Positions 7,100 to 13,051 of a DNA stretch of 17,487 bases are shown piece by piece (position 1 is the stretch's first letter; every line of letters begins with the position of its first letter). Location: positions 1 through 17,487 of the forward strand of contig SKQI01000054.1 of the NCBI GenBank assembly GCA_007119095.1. Direction: 5' to 3'. The notes below the pieces were generated by a model. The model had not been told where the DNA came from. It saw only the letters and a program-made list of their open reading frames with translations, and made no database searches. A program made the translations under genes and the position numbers. Source of the DNA: Wenzhouxiangella sp. Its GTDB lineage: Bacteria; Pseudomonadota; Gammaproteobacteria; Xanthomonadales; Wenzhouxiangellaceae.

Positions 7100-7756
7100 A
7101 TGACTACCAAGCCCAAACTCGTCCTTTATTCCTACTGGCGCTCGTCGGCCAGCTACCGTGTCCGCATGGCGCTGAATCTAAAGGGGCTGGACTACGAAGT
7201 TCGTCCCGTGCATCTGGTCAGAGACGGTGGTCAGCAACATTCGGCTGAATACCTGGCACTGAATCCGCAGGGGCTGGTTCCGACGCTGGTCGACGGGGCT
7301 ACCGTGATTACCCAGTCCCTGGCCATGCTTGAGTACCTTGAAGAGCGCCATTCCGCTCCCGCCCTGCTGCCAGGCGATGCTGCTGGACGTGCCAGGGTGC
7401 GTGCGATTGCCTCGGCCATAGCCTGCGATATTCATCCGCTCAACAACCTCCGCGTGCTCAAGCACCTGGTCGGCGAAGTGGGTGTTGACGAAAGCGCCAA
7501 GCTGGCCTGGTATCGGCACTGGACGCAAACCGGCCTGCAGGCGGTGGAGAAAATGCTTGCCCAGGGCGCCGGAGATTTCTGCCACGGCGATGAACCCTCC
7601 ATTGCCGATTGCTGTCTGTTGCCTCAGGTCTATAATGCCCACAGATTCAATTGTGACCTGTCCGGCCTTCAGGCAATCGGGCGTATCTGCACGAACCTGG
7701 AGGCGCTGGATCCTGTGCATCGTGCTGCCCCGGAACAGCAGCCCGACGCCGAATAA
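7100..7756 (+). CDS. maiA: Maleylacetoacetate isomerase (zeta-class glutathione transferase)
   Basis: Isomerises maleylacetoacetate to fumarylacetoacetate using glutathione, acting between HmgA and fumarylacetoacetase. It has 218 residues, the normal length. The N-terminal thioredoxin-like domain carries the zeta-class signature SYWRSSASYRVR (residues 11-22), with catalytic Ser15/Ser16. It is followed by KGLDYE, DGGQQHSAEYLALNP, VPTL and the glutathione-binding QSLAMLEYLEE. The helical C-terminal domain has HPLNNLRVLKHL, GDEPSIADCCLLPQVYNA-RF and a final helix. A GGGAAAGG ribosome site lies ahead of the ATG, 21 bases after the fah stop. A perfect stem-loop starts at the base after its stop and probably marks the end of the operon. 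Confidence 0.95.
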   Translation: MTTKPKLVLYSYWRSSASYRVRMALNLKGLDYEVRPVHLVRDGGQQHSAEYLALNPQGLVPTLVDGATVITQSLAMLEYLEERHSAPALLPGDAAGRARVRAIASAIACDIHPLNNLRVLKHLVGEVGVDESAKLAWYRHWTQTGLQAVEKMLAQGAGDFCHGDEPSIADCCLLPQVYNAHRFNCDLSGLQAIGRICTNLEALDPVHRAAPEQQPDAE

Positions 7757-7780
7757 ACCCGGAGCGGAACATCTCCGGGT
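7757..7780 (+). terminator. Stem-loop after maiA (weak terminator candidate)
   Basis: ACCCGGAG (7757-7764) and CTCCGGGT (7773-7780) form a perfect 8-base stem around CGGAACAT, beginning directly after the maiA TAA. No T-run follows, so it may act as an mRNA 3'-end stabiliser or a partial terminator rather than a full intrinsic terminator. It separates the catabolic operon from the next lipoprotein gene 51 bases downstream. Confidence 0.45.
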
Positions 7781-7807
7781 CTGCCGAACCAACATGAAAC
7801 TCGCGAG

Positions 7808-8191
7808 ATGATCCGACGACTGAATAACAAGCTGATACTGATCCTGGCCGCGCTTGTGGTGGCGGGCTGTGCCACCACCCCTCCCGACCCCGGACTCCTG
7901 GACAATGCGCGTAGCGCGATTGCCCAGGCCGAGTCTGCCGGCGCCAACGAGTATTCGCCGCTGGAGTTGCGATTTGCCCGCGAACGCCTGGACAGCGCCC
8001 GCTTCGAGCTGGAGAGAAACAATGCCACCGCCGTAAGGCGGCTGGCCGATGAGGCCGAAATCGAGGCACAGCTGGCCCTGGCCAGAACCCAGGCCGCGCT
8101 GACCCGCGCCGACCTCGCCCAACGGCAACGTGAACTGGAACAACTCAGATCCGACCTCATCGAACTGTTCGGCACGGAGTTTCTGGAATGA
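7808..8191 (+). CDS. DUF4398-type lipoprotein
   Basis: 127 residues with a clear lipoprotein signal: positively charged start (MIRRLNNK), hydrophobic core LILILAALVVAGC and Cys21 as the lipidated residue. The mature part is almost wholly helical and rich in Ala, Glu and Arg. It begins with PDPGLLDNARSAIAQAESAGANEYSPLELRFARERLDSAR, the hallmark of DUF4398 (PF14346). It should sit in the periplasm, anchored to the outer membrane by the +2 Ala. Its stop overlaps the next start (ATGA at 8188-8191), and that neighbour carries a related helical region plus an OmpA domain, so the two probably form one envelope complex. Molecular function unknown. The ribosome site is poor. Confidence 0.82.
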   Translation: MIRRLNNKLILILAALVVAGCATTPPDPGLLDNARSAIAQAESAGANEYSPLELRFARERLDSARFELERNNATAVRRLADEAEIEAQLALARTQAALTRADLAQRQRELEQLRSDLIELFGTEFLE

Positions 8192-9171
8192 ACCTGCGTA
8201 ACTTGCTGACAACCGCCCTGGCCGCCCTGATCTTGTCCGGCTGTGCTGTCCAGACCCGCGATGACGGAGCGCTCGACAACCTCCGGACCGACCTTGACCA
8301 TCTGCGCAGCGACAGCGAACTGGTCGAGCGAGTGCCGCTGGCACTGGCCGACGCCGAGCGCGCAGTTCGGCAGGCCGGTGCCGAAGGGCTGAACGAGGAT
8401 GAACGCAACCATCGCGTCCGCATGGCCGAGAAGCGCATAGAGATTGCGCGGGCCGAGGGCTACCGGGCTCAGGCCAGGGCCCAGATTGAACAAGTCGATG
8501 AAGAGCGCACCCGCCTGCTGCTGCGGGCCAGTCGCATGGAAGTGGAACAGGCCCGCGCCGAAGCTGAACAAGCCCGTCGCCTCAGCGCCCAGACCCAGGA
8601 AGAAATCGAGCGCACCCGCCGTCAGGCCACCACCGCCGAAGAACGACGCGACGAGGCAGCGCGGCGGGAGCGCGAAGCGCGCGAAGAAGCCGAAGCGGCA
8701 CGGCGACTCTCCGAGGCCCAGGCCAGCGAAATTGAATTGGCCAGGAGAGAGGCCGAGCTCGCTACCCAGGCAGCAGAATCATTGCGCAGGCGACTGGAAC
8801 TGATGGAGCTGCGTCAAACTGATCGAGGCGTTGTCGTCACGCTTGGCGACGTGCTGTTCGAAACCGGCCAGACTGACCTCGCCCCGGCAGCACGCGGCAA
8901 TCTGGAAGACGTGGTCGAGCTGTTGCAAACCGAGCCGGACAAGCGCATTCGCATCGAAGGCCACACCGACTCCACCGGTCCTGCCAGCGTCAATCAACGG
9001 ATTTCGCAGCAACGCGCCGAAGCCGTGCGCAACGATCTGGTTGCCATGGGCATCGATGCCGACCGTATCCAAACCGTCGGCATGGGCGAGGATTTCCCAA
9101 TCGCCACCAACGAGACCAGCGAAGGACGCAGCCGTAACCGCCGGGTGGACGTTATCCTGCTGGATGACTGA
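8188..9171 (+). CDS. OmpA-family lipoprotein with long helical rod (DUF4398/OmpA)
   Basis: 327 residues. A lipobox LILSGC (Cys19) follows a short signal. Residues about 28-90 resemble the DUF4398 helices of the upstream gene. Residues about 90-208 are a highly charged Glu/Arg/Ala heptad-like stretch, probably a long coiled coil. From 215 on is an OmpA C-terminal peptidoglycan-binding domain (GDVLFETGQTDL, IRIEGHTDSTG, RISQQRAEAV, GMGEDFPIA, NRRVDV). The diaminopimelate-binding pair D261 and R276 is present, with the 15-residue spacing seen in OmpA of Acinetobacter. The architecture suggests an outer-membrane lipoprotein that spans the periplasm and grips peptidoglycan. Coupled to the upstream gene by the 4-base overlap. 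Confidence 0.88.
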   Translation: MNLRNLLTTALAALILSGCAVQTRDDGALDNLRTDLDHLRSDSELVERVPLALADAERAVRQAGAEGLNEDERNHRVRMAEKRIEIARAEGYRAQARAQIEQVDEERTRLLLRASRMEVEQARAEAEQARRLSAQTQEEIERTRRQATTAEERRDEAARREREAREEAEAARRLSEAQASEIELARREAELATQAAESLRRRLELMELRQTDRGVVVTLGDVLFETGQTDLAPAARGNLEDVVELLQTEPDKRIRIEGHTDSTGPASVNQRISQQRAEAVRNDLVAMGIDADRIQTVGMGEDFPIATNETSEGRSRNRRVDVILLDD

Positions 9172-9449
9172 TGTGCCTGAACAGACGGATGGGTTGAGGC
9201 CCTCCGGCATACCCTTGCAGTTGCATGCTGGCAGGGGTATAAAGGAGGCATCATGGTGGAAGCAACCAGCGAATCAAGCCAGGCTTCCGGCGTCAGCGCC
9301 GGCGGCTGGACTGGATGCCATCTGACCACCTCACTCCCCGTCTCTCCATTTCGGTCCAGCCAACTCTGGACTGCTACCCAGCCACCCCGACAAGATCAGT
9401 CGCGGGCAGGCTTTATTCATTGACCCAGATAACGCTAAGGAGTCAGCCC
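9172..9449. other. Intergenic region before the YdcH-like gene
   Basis: 278 bases. It contains an inverted repeat ATACCCTTGC (9209-9218)/GCAGGGGTAT (9231-9240) and a possible promoter: TTGCAG at 9215-9220, 17 bases, TATAAA at 9238-9243. A very strong Shine-Dalgarno-like AAAGGAGG (9241-9248) lies ahead of a 56-codon open frame (9253-9423). That frame has no recognisable homology and weaker codon bias than its neighbours, so I do not call it a gene. The stretch most likely serves as the leader of the downstream small gene. Confidence 0.5.
9209..9243 (+). promoter_or_regulatory. Candidate promoter inside an inverted repeat
   Basis: A 10-base arm (ATACCCTTGC) and its near-perfect complement (GCAGGGGTAT, one mismatch) flank a 12-base loop containing GCATGC. 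The -35-like TTGCAG and -10-like TATAAA lie inside the two arms with 17-base spacing. It could be an operator-covered promoter for the YdcH-like gene, or a 3' hairpin of the OmpA-like operon. There is no T-run. Confidence 0.35.
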
Positions 9450-9668
9450 ATGTTCGAACATCGCAAGGATCAGATGGAAGCACTTCTGAAGGAAAACGAA
9501 GAGTTCCGTCGCTTGTACAACCATCATCAGCAACTCGAAAAGCGCGTCATCGCTGCCGAAAACGGTACTGCGCCGATGGAAGACCTTGCGCTCAACCAGA
9601 TGAAGCGGGAAAAACTCAAGACCAAGGACCAGCTCGCTCGCATCATGGACCAGGCCGAGGCGGCCTGA
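9450..9668 (+). CDS. YdcH/DUF465 family small protein
   Basis: 72 residues starting MFEHRKDQMEALLKENEEFRRLYNHHQQLEKRV and ending with a KREKLKTKDQLARIMDQ helix. This is the two-helix, charge-rich hairpin of DUF465 (PF04325, YdcH), usually 70-80 residues. The role is unknown; the proteins are small, cytosolic and often well expressed. Start choice is firm: AAGGAG (9437-9442) lies seven bases ahead. The open frame extends further upstream but without homology. It has its own strong terminator, so it is probably a single-gene unit. Confidence 0.88.
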   Translation: MFEHRKDQMEALLKENEEFRRLYNHHQQLEKRVIAAENGTAPMEDLALNQMKREKLKTKDQLARIMDQAEAA

Positions 9669-9696
9669 CAAACCAAGCAACCCACTTGAATGAAAA

Positions 9697-9721
9697 CCCC
9701 GGCCCTGGCCGGGGTTTTTTT
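9697..9721 (+). terminator. Intrinsic terminator after the YdcH-like gene
   Basis: CCCCGGCC (9697-9704) pairs perfectly with GGCCGGGG (9707-9714), followed at once by seven T residues (9715-9721). Preceding A residues (9693-9696) could pair with the T-run, so it may also work for the opposite strand. Confidence 0.92.
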
Positions 9722-9735
9722 CTTCACACGCCGAA

Positions 9736-9751
9736 CCGCGTCGAACTGAAG
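9736..9751. repeat. Fragment of the 67-69 bp palindromic repeat
   Basis: CCGCGTCGAACTGAAG here is identical over 16 bases to positions 16903-16918 inside repeat copy B, and similar to the middle of copy A. The flanks do not match, so this is at most a decayed or partial copy, just beyond a terminator. Confidence 0.4.
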
Positions 9752-9796
9752 TGACAAAAGAAGCGCTGAACACTTTTCTCAGCGAAGGGACTGAGC

Positions 9797-9849
9797 TTGC
9801 CCGATCGAGAACCATCAGCTATCGTGGCCGGCTAAACCGTTAGCGGCCA
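9797..9849 (+). promoter_or_regulatory. Candidate promoter and start-proximal inverted repeat of cbs
   Basis: TTGCCC (9797-9802), 17 bases and TATCGT (9820-9825) form a plausible sigma-70-type promoter. Immediately downstream, TGGCCGGCTAA and TTAGCGGCCA are inverse arms around ACCG (9825-9849, one unpaired base), ending five bases before the cbs ATG. The dyad covers the expected transcription start and the place where a ribosome site should be. Confidence 0.45.
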
Positions 9850-9854
9850 AAACC

Positions 9855-11240
9855 ATGCCTGTTTATCAGAACGTACTGGAGCTGATCGGCAACACGCCGA
9901 TCGTACGCGTCAACCACCTCGATACCGGTCCCTGCGAACTGTATCTGAAGCTGGAAAGCAATAACCCCGGCGGCTCGATCAAAGACCGCATCGCCATGAA
10001 GATGATCGAGGCGGCCGAGGCCCGAGGCGAGCTCAAGCCCGGCGCGACCATTGTCGAAGGCACGGCTGGCAACACCGGCTTGGGGCTCGCCCTGGTCGCC
10101 GCCCAAAAAGGCTACCGCCTGATCCTGGTGATTCCGGACAAGATGAGCCGCGAAAAGATCTCCAACCTCAAGGCCATGGGCGCCGAAGTGGTCATCACCC
10201 GCTCCGATGTTGGAAAAGGCCACCCGGAGTACTATCAGGACCTGGCTGCGCGCATTGCCCGGGAAACGCCCGGCAGCTATTTCATCAACCAGTTTGGCAA
10301 CCCCGACAACCCGCTCGCCCATGAAACCTCCACCGGCCCGGAAATGCTGGAGCAGATGGATGGTCGACTGGATGCCGTCGTCATTGGCGTCGGCTCCAGC
10401 GGCACGGTGACCGGCTTGTCGCGCTATTTCGCCCAGGCCGCACCCGACCTCGAAATTGTGCTGGCCGACCCGGAGGGTTCGATCCTGGCCGACTATATCG
10501 CCACCGGCAAGGTCAGGGATGATGCCGGCGGCTGGCTGGTTGAAGGCATCGGCGAGGACTTTCTGCCGTCGATCAGCGATTTCACCCGGGTGGCCAAGGC
10601 CTACAGCATCTCCGACCGCGAAAGCTTCGCCACCGCGCGCGAGCTGCTGCAGCGCGAGGGCCTGATGGGCGGCTCGTCCACCGGCACCCTGGTCGCCGCC
10701 GCCCTGCGCTACTGCCGCGAGCAGACCGAGCCGAAGCGGGTGCTGTCCATGGTCTGCGATACCGGCAACCGCTACCTGTCCAAGGTCTACAACGACCACT
10801 GGATGCGCGACCATGGCCTGCTCGAAACCAGCAACCACAACGACCTGCGCGACCTGATTGCCCGCCCCATGGCCAGCCGCGATGCGGTCACTGTCGGCCA
10901 CCAGGAATCGCTGGCCAATGCCTACAAGCGGATGATGCTCTACGATATTTCGCAGCTGCCGGTGATGGACGGCGAGCGGATTGTCGGCATTGTCGATGAG
11001 TCCGACATCCTGCTGGCCGTCTACGAGGACGAGTCGCGCTTTGCCGAACCGGTGGCCAATGCCATGGTTCGCGAACTGGAATCAGTCGACTACAAGGCCT
11101 CCATCGACGCCCTGCTGCCGATCTTCATCCGCGACCATGTCGCCATCGTCATGGACGGCGAGCGTTTTCTCGGCCTGATCACCCGCGTCGACCTGCTCAA
11201 CTACCTGCGCCGCCGCGACCAGATTCGCCGCGAGGGCTGA
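9855..11240 (+). CDS. cbs: Cystathionine beta-synthase
   Basis: PLP enzyme joining serine and homocysteine into cystathionine (reverse transsulfuration); it can also make H2S from cysteine. It has 461 residues, the bacterial haem-free length. The catalytic domain is about residues 1-325, with PLP lysine K43 (NPGGSIKDR), the TAGNTG substrate loop (70-75), phosphate-loop glycines in GVGSSGTVTG (178-187) and GGSSTG (272-277). Two CBS motifs follow (about 336-390 and 400-452), so the protein is a full-length CBS and not a plain cysteine synthase. The block KGHPEYYQDLA with FINQFGNPDNP is typical of the Pseudomonas-type enzyme. No Shine-Dalgarno is visible before the ATG. It is convergent with the Cds1-like gene, with 16 bases between stops. 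Confidence 0.93.
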   Translation: MPVYQNVLELIGNTPIVRVNHLDTGPCELYLKLESNNPGGSIKDRIAMKMIEAAEARGELKPGATIVEGTAGNTGLGLALVAAQKGYRLILVIPDKMSREKISNLKAMGAEVVITRSDVGKGHPEYYQDLAARIARETPGSYFINQFGNPDNPLAHETSTGPEMLEQMDGRLDAVVIGVGSSGTVTGLSRYFAQAAPDLEIVLADPEGSILADYIATGKVRDDAGGWLVEGIGEDFLPSISDFTRVAKAYSISDRESFATARELLQREGLMGGSSTGTLVAAALRYCREQTEPKRVLSMVCDTGNRYLSKVYNDHWMRDHGLLETSNHNDLRDLIARPMASRDAVTVGHQESLANAYKRMMLYDISQLPVMDGERIVGIVDESDILLAVYEDESRFAEPVANAMVRELESVDYKASIDALLPIFIRDHVAIVMDGERFLGLITRVDLLNYLRRRDQIRREG

Positions 11241-11256
11241 ACGATCAACTAATCGA

Positions 11257-12348
11257 CTACCCCGCCGGCGGCTGCCAGTCGCCGGTGTCGGCCCAGGCCT
11301 GAAGGGCTGCCAGCCAGGGTTCGATATCCAGCCCCTGGTCGGCCAACCAGTCATCGTTGTAATAGCTGTCACGGTAGCGCTCGCCGCCGTCGCACAACAG
11401 CGTCACCACACTGCCTCGCTCATGGCTCTGGCGCATCTCGCTGAGCAACTGCACCGAGCCGATCAGGTTGGTGCCGGTGGAGCCGCCGCATTTGCGCCCC
11501 AGCCAGCCTTCGAGGAAGCGTATGGCCGCCATGCTGGCCGCGTCCGGCACGCTGATCATGCGGTCGATCACCGTGGGCACGAAACTGGGCTCGACACGCG
11601 GCCTGCCGATGCCCTCGATGCGCGAGCTCAGCTTAAGCTTCAGGTCGCGACGACCGGTTCGGAAAGACTCATGAAACACTGAATTCTCCGGGTCGACCAC
11701 GCACAGCTCGGTGGGGCAGCCGGCAAAGCAGCGCATGCGCATGTAGCGGCCCAGGGTAGCGGCCGTGCCGCCGGTACCGGCCGAGACCACTACCCAGCGC
11801 GGATGCGGATCGGGCTCGCGGGCCATCTGCGAAAACAGGCTCTCGGCGATGTTGTTGTTGCCGCGCCAGTCTGTCGCCCGCTCGGCATAGGTGAACTGGT
11901 CCATGAAATGCCCGCCGATCTGATCGGCCAGGCGCCTTGACTCCTCATTGATACTGCCGGCCTCGACCAGGCGACACTCACCGCCGTAAAACTCGATCTG
12001 GGCAATCTTTTCCCGCGATGTAGCCGCCGGCATCACGGCAATAAACCGCAGTCCCAGCAAGCGAGCGAAGTAGGCCTCGGAAACGGCGGTAGAGCCGGAG
12101 CTGGCCTCGATGATGGGGGTATCCGGGCCAATCCAGCCATTGCACAGCCCGTACAGGAACAGCGATCGGGCCAGGCGATGCTTGAGGCTGCCGGTGGGAT
12201 GAATCGACTCGTCCTTCAGATACAGCTGCCAGCCCTGCCAGACCGGCGGCATGTCTAGACGAATAAGGTGGGTATCGGCCGAGCGGGTAAAGTCCGCCTC
12301 GATTGCCCGAATAGCCTCCACCACCCATCGCCCACGACCCTTCTGCAT
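11257..12348 (-). CDS. PLP-dependent cysteine desulfhydrase/cysteine synthase family protein (Cds1-like)
   Basis: 363 residues from the ATG at 12346-12348, preceded by AGGA (12358-12361). The frame is open upstream but low-complexity and overlaps the flavodoxin-like gene. Fold type II PLP enzyme: lysine K56 in HPTGSLKHR, SSGST (83-87), GTGGT (191-195) and GGSTGTN (288-294). Blocks such as YLKDES-HPTGSLKHRLARSLFLYGLCNG, ERATDWRGNNNIAES and LCDGGERY-DSYY-DDW match the Cds1/CysK2-type subgroup. Members described in mycobacteria degrade cysteine to pyruvate, ammonia and H2S; others are annotated as cysteine synthase. Desulfhydrase versus synthase activity cannot be settled by eye. Its neighbour opposite is cystathionine beta-synthase, so the pair covers making and breaking of cysteine sulfur. 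Same strand as the flavodoxin-like gene 68 bases upstream. Confidence 0.82.
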   Translation of the reverse strand: MQKGRGRWVVEAIRAIEADFTRSADTHLIRLDMPPVWQGWQLYLKDESIHPTGSLKHRLARSLFLYGLCNGWIGPDTPIIEASSGSTAVSEAYFARLLGLRFIAVMPAATSREKIAQIEFYGGECRLVEAGSINEESRRLADQIGGHFMDQFTYAERATDWRGNNNIAESLFSQMAREPDPHPRWVVVSAGTGGTAATLGRYMRMRCFAGCPTELCVVDPENSVFHESFRTGRRDLKLKLSSRIEGIGRPRVEPSFVPTVIDRMISVPDAASMAAIRFLEGWLGRKCGGSTGTNLIGSVQLLSEMRQSHERGSVVTLLCDGGERYRDSYYNDDWLADQGLDIEPWLAALQAWADTGDWQPPAG

Positions 12349-12416
12349 TGTCTTGATTCCTGTCCCTGAAAACCGTCCCAGTCTACCCGCAATCCTCCCT
12401 TTCCCCTTTCCTCTCC

Positions 12417-12875
12417 TCACAACACCCCTGCCTCCAGCCCCGCGGCCATGGTCGCCCCCAGCTCCCTGCACTGATCCAGAAAGGCATCCTGCCACTCTCC
12501 TCGACAGATAACCGGCGGCTGCGCCAGATTCCACTTCAGGCCACCGCAAATGCTCTCGATCGCCCGCCGCGTGCCGGTGCCGTCCTGGCCGGCACGCACG
12601 TAGAAGGCAAAGGGCAGCGCGTCGGTATGATCGAGCAGACCGTAGTAACTGCGATCGAAAAAGTCCTTCAGCGCTCCGCTCATATAGCCGAGGTTCTCAG
12701 GGGTGCCGAGGATCACTGCATCACTGGACAGCACATCATCAGCACAAGCCTTTAGTGGCCTTACATGCCTGACGGTCAATCCTTGGGCAGCGACAGACTC
12801 AGCGCCTGCCAGGACAGCCTCGGCCAGAGTGCGCGTATTGTTCGAGGGGTCGTGAGCGATCAGCAGTAATTGCAT
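12417..12875 (-). CDS. Flavodoxin-fold NAD(P)H-dependent oxidoreductase-like protein
   Basis: 152 residues from the ATG at 12873-12875. The fold starts at once (MQLLLIAHDPSNNTRTLAEAV), with an FMN phosphate loop at SNNTRTLAE (11-19) and a flavin-contacting loop GTPENLGYMSGALKDFFDR (57-75). GQDGTGTRRAIESIC-GLKW and the C-terminal CRELGATMAAGLEAG helix are typical of the flavodoxin/NADPH-dependent FMN reductase superfamily. It probably binds FMN and passes electrons from NAD(P)H to an unknown acceptor. A TTG ten codons upstream is an alternative start, but the fold does not need it; neither start has a good ribosome site. Likely cotranscribed with the Cds1-like gene; a pyrimidine-rich tract (12394-12418 on the plus strand) lies between them. 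Confidence 0.82.
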   Translation of the reverse strand: MQLLLIAHDPSNNTRTLAEAVLAGAESVAAQGLTVRHVRPLKACADDVLSSDAVILGTPENLGYMSGALKDFFDRSYYGLLDHTDALPFAFYVRAGQDGTGTRRAIESICGGLKWNLAQPPVICRGEWQDAFLDQCRELGATMAAGLEAGVL

Positions 12876-12970
12876 GGCAGCGTGGCGCGTTGGGTGATCT
12901 GCCAAGCCTAACGTAATGCTGATTGGCGTCGTGTCTCAACGAACGAGCTTTGATCATTTTCGGGCGCCTT

Positions 12971-13037
12971 CCTCGGGCGGTGATTTCCGCTTCCGTTCGA
13001 CGCGTGGCGAGTCCGTCAGCGAACTCCCCACCCGAGG
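12971..13037. repeat. Palindromic repeat, copy A (67 bp)
   Basis: It begins CCTCGGGCGGTGATTTCCGC and ends AACTCCCCACCCGAGG; the two ends are imperfect reverse complements of each other. Its reverse complement aligns end to end with copy B at 16869-16937, sharing the inner GCGTCGAAC and CTCGCCAC segments. It lies 14 bases beyond the stop of the collagen-like gene and upstream of the flavodoxin-like gene. No protein is called here. Confidence 0.8.
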
Positions 13038-13051
13038 ACAGCCGGGACCGG

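Noticed and set aside
7178..8344. A 388-codon minus-strand frame across maiA and the lipoprotein gene
   Set aside because: It covers two genes with strong motif support plus a stem-loop between them; the antisense product has no plausible domain.
9253..9423. 56-codon frame with a perfect Shine-Dalgarno called as a gene
   Set aside because: No homology, weaker third-position GC than neighbours and short spacing to the ATG; kept as a finding only.
9855..10901. A 353-codon antisense open frame opposite cbs (9840-10901)
   Set aside because: GC-rich codon shadow of cbs, which has full catalytic motifs and both CBS domains; no recognisable features in the antisense peptide.
12349..12549. Upstream extension of the Cds1-like gene by 67 codons
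   Set aside because: The extension is Gly/Arg-rich, overlaps the flavodoxin-like gene and lacks homology; the ATG at 12348 has a ribosome site and fits the family length.
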